Shown here piece by piece: positions 5,507 through 7,071 of a stretch of DNA of 7,071 nucleotides. The translations under genes were made by a program, and so were the position numbers. This stretch comes from Brevibacillus sp. Its GTDB lineage: Bacteria > Bacillota > Bacilli > Brevibacillales > Brevibacillaceae. The notes under the pieces were generated by a model. That model searched no databases. It was not told where the DNA came from and worked only from the letters and a program-made list of their open reading frames with translations. The DNA lies in NCBI GenBank assembly GCA_029240815.1, contig JARDZO010000281.1, positions 1 through 7,071 on the forward strand. The letters run 5' to 3'. Positions within the stretch are counted from its first letter, which is position 1. Every line of letters starts with the position of its first letter.

Positions 5507-7071
5507 ATGCGTCTTATCCAAGTGTTGCTTGTCGCGCTTCTCTGTTTGACAGCAGGCTGCAGTCAGTCTGCCGTTCCGTCACCCCAGCCAGAACAGTCCG
5601 CATCTGCCCCGAAAGCGGGAGGAACTATCACCCTTGCGATGACAGAAGAACCGGATACGCTGGATATGCAGGCTAGCTCGCTGCTTGCGACTGAATTTGT
5701 CGGAAGCTATTTGGGGGGTGCCTTGCTTTCCGAAGATGAGAAAACCTTGCAAATCAACCCGTCCCTCGCGAAATCGTATACCGTCTCAGAGGATGGAAAG
5801 ACTTGGACGTTTACATTGCGTTCGGATGTCCGTTTTCATGACGGAACGCCGTTAACCGCTAGCAGCTTCAAAGAGACTTTCGAACGTGCGATGTCGAAAG
5901 ATTTTGCTCAGCATGGTACGGGATCGTCCCTAGCCTCGATTGAATCGATCACAGCACAAGACGATGTTACGCTCGTCCTTCAGCTAAAAGAACCGTCGGC
6001 TCCGCTGCTGTCAAATCTCACCAACTCCGGTTGGGCACAGCCACTGTCCTTGCAGGCAATCGCAAAGGCGGGTGAGCAATACGGGCGAAATCCTGTCGGG
6101 GTAGGTGCTTGGAAATTCGAAAGCTGGAAGCCGGGGGAAACGATCTCGTTGGTTCGTAATCCGGATTTTCATTGGGCGGATGCTTCTGCACAGAACCAAG
6201 GAGCGGTTAGACCGGACAAGTTGAACATTCGCTTCATCAAAAACAGTCAAACGATGCTGGCTGCGCTGGATAGTGGCTCTCTAGATGTCGCCACCAATGT
6301 ACAAGCCAAGGATGCAAAAAAGTATCGATCTAATGAAAAATTTACGGTGATGGAGCAGCTGAAAAGTGGCCTTGGCTTATTCATCGGATTGAATTTGCAA
6401 AAAGACGTGTTCCAGGATATTCGTTTACGCAAGGCACTTAATTTGGCGGTAAACAAAGAGGCGATTGTGCAAGCCTCTTTGCAAGGAGAAGGTGTACAAG
6501 CCTTCGGACCGATCGGAGAAGCGATGTTCGGCCATGATCCTTCGATAAAAGAATACGCCTATTCCTATCAACCCGAGGAGGCAGGCAAACTGCTGGAGGA
6601 GGCAGGCTGGAAGTTGAATGCCCAAGGCTTTCGGGAGCGAGATGGCAATCCTCTGCGCGTGCATTTGTTGAGTATGGAGCGTTTTTCACAAAGCGCGCAG
6701 TTGGTTCAAGGCATGCTGAAGGATGTCGGGATCGAGGTGGTCATTGACTCACTCGAACCGGCAACGATGATTCAGACGGCTTTGTCTGGTGAGTATGACA
6801 TGACGGTGATGGGGTATGGCGCTTCAGATCCGGATGTCCTGTTCCAGTTTTTGCATTCCAGTCAGCGCAATGGAGGCTCCAACTTCTTCAATATCGCTGA
6901 CGACCAGATCGACAAACTGCTGGAAAAAGGCCGTGTCACCGTGAATACAGACGAACGGAAGCAAGTTTACGTGGATCTGCAAAAACGCATGGTGGATCAG
7001 GCGTACTGGGTGCCGATTTTCACAGAAAAGAAATTTACCGTGATCAATAAAAGGGTCCACGAAGTAAGGCT
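5507..7071 (+). CDS. Extracellular solute-binding lipoprotein, family 5 (peptide-binding type), 3' partial
   Basis: This is the ligand-capturing lipoprotein of the importer. The frame is open from ATG 5507 to the right edge: 521 residues without a stop, close to the usual 500-550, so only a short C-terminal tail is probably missing. Residues 1-17 form a short lipoprotein signal peptide (Arg2, then a hydrophobic core) ending in the lipobox TAGC, with Cys18 as the lipidated residue. A flexible Ser/Pro/Gln/Ala-rich linker follows to about residue 37. Family 5 landmarks follow in order: GGTITLAMTEEPDTLD (38-53), RFHDGTPLTA (109-118), NPVGVGAW (195-202), RLRKALNLAVNK (306-317), LLEEAGW (362-368) and the DPD segment (441-443) in the ligand-pocket region. 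NPVGVGAW departs from the common PVGTGPY form. The gene lies 22 bases after the peptidase gene and is likely co-transcribed with the transporter. The ligand could be a peptide or another small solute handled by this family, such as glutathione or a metal chelate. Confidence 0.93.
   Translation, partial: MRLIQVLLVALLCLTAGCSQSAVPSPQPEQSASAPKAGGTITLAMTEEPDTLDMQASSLLATEFVGSYLGGALLSEDEKTLQINPSLAKSYTVSEDGKTWTFTLRSDVRFHDGTPLTASSFKETFERAMSKDFAQHGTGSSLASIESITAQDDVTLVLQLKEPSAPLLSNLTNSGWAQPLSLQAIAKAGEQYGRNPVGVGAWKFESWKPGETISLVRNPDFHWADASAQNQGAVRPDKLNIRFIKNSQTMLAALDSGSLDVATNVQAKDAKKYRSNEKFTVMEQLKSGLGLFIGLNLQKDVFQDIRLRKALNLAVNKEAIVQASLQGEGVQAFGPIGEAMFGHDPSIKEYAYSYQPEEAGKLLEEAGWKLNAQGFRERDGNPLRVHLLSMERFSQSAQLVQGMLKDVGIEVVIDSLEPATMIQTALSGEYDMTVMGYGASDPDVLFQFLHSSQRNGGSNFFNIADDQIDKLLEKGRVTVNTDERKQVYVDLQKRMVDQAYWVPIFTEKKFTVINKRVHEVR

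Larger units (their letters stand above)
1..7071 (+). other. Apparent single transcription unit: permease-permease-ATPase-ATPase-S9 peptidase-binding protein
   Basis: All six genes share one strand. Junctions are 1 base, 30 bases, a 4-base overlap, 72 bases and 22 bases, and none of the gaps contains a hairpin followed by a T-run. The promoter must lie left of the window, and the unit runs past the right edge. An internal start in the 72-base gap cannot be excluded, but no clear -35/-10 pair is seen there. The single operon is inferred from spacing, not shown by transcript data. Confidence 0.75.

Noticed and set aside
6575..6607. Direct repeat of GAGGAGGCAGGC at 6575-6586 and 6596-6607
   Set aside because: It encodes the amphipathic helix around LLEEAGW that is conserved in family 5 binding proteins. 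Repeated Glu-Glu-Ala-Gly codons explain it; there is no sign of a mobile or regulatory repeat.

Overview
The window reads as one continuous plus-strand operon for an ABC peptide importer of the Dpp/Opp (PepT) family. It carries a serine peptidase gene embedded among the transporter genes. Base composition looks balanced (about half G+C by eye). Shine-Dalgarno sequences are strong and purine-rich (AAAGGAGGG, GGGAGG, GAGGGGG), GTG and TTG starts are used beside ATG, and the binding protein is a lipoprotein. Together these point to a Gram-positive bacterium of the Bacillales type. A Brevibacillus- or Paenibacillus-like genome is my best guess, but this is inference from style, not from a marker gene.

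Layout: (1) 1-525, C-terminal part of a DppB-type permease, cut by the left edge. (2) 527-1423, DppC-type permease starting at GTG one base after the previous stop. (3) 1454-2446, DppD-type ATPase starting at TTG. (4) 2443-3402, DppF-type ATPase whose ATG overlaps the dppD stop (ATGA). (5) A 72-base gap. (6) 3475-5484, a 669-residue prolyl-oligopeptidase-family (S9) peptidase resembling Bacillus YuxL/acylaminoacyl peptidases. (7) 5507 to the right edge, a family 5 (SBP_bac_5) solute-binding lipoprotein, 521 residues visible and probably nearly complete. No stretch longer than 72 bases lacks a gene. I see no RNA gene, insertion sequence, CRISPR array, attachment site or clear terminator.

How the genes fit together: the lipoprotein captures a peptide-like ligand outside the membrane, the DppB/DppC pair forms the channel, and the DppD/DppF pair hydrolyses ATP. 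The S9 peptidase has no signal peptide and so should be cytoplasmic, where it could cut what the transporter brings in. The individual families are all well known. The part worth a second look is the coupling of this peptidase with a binding protein whose ligand-region motifs differ from classic dipeptide-binding proteins. I found no convincing evidence for a wholly new kind of system here.
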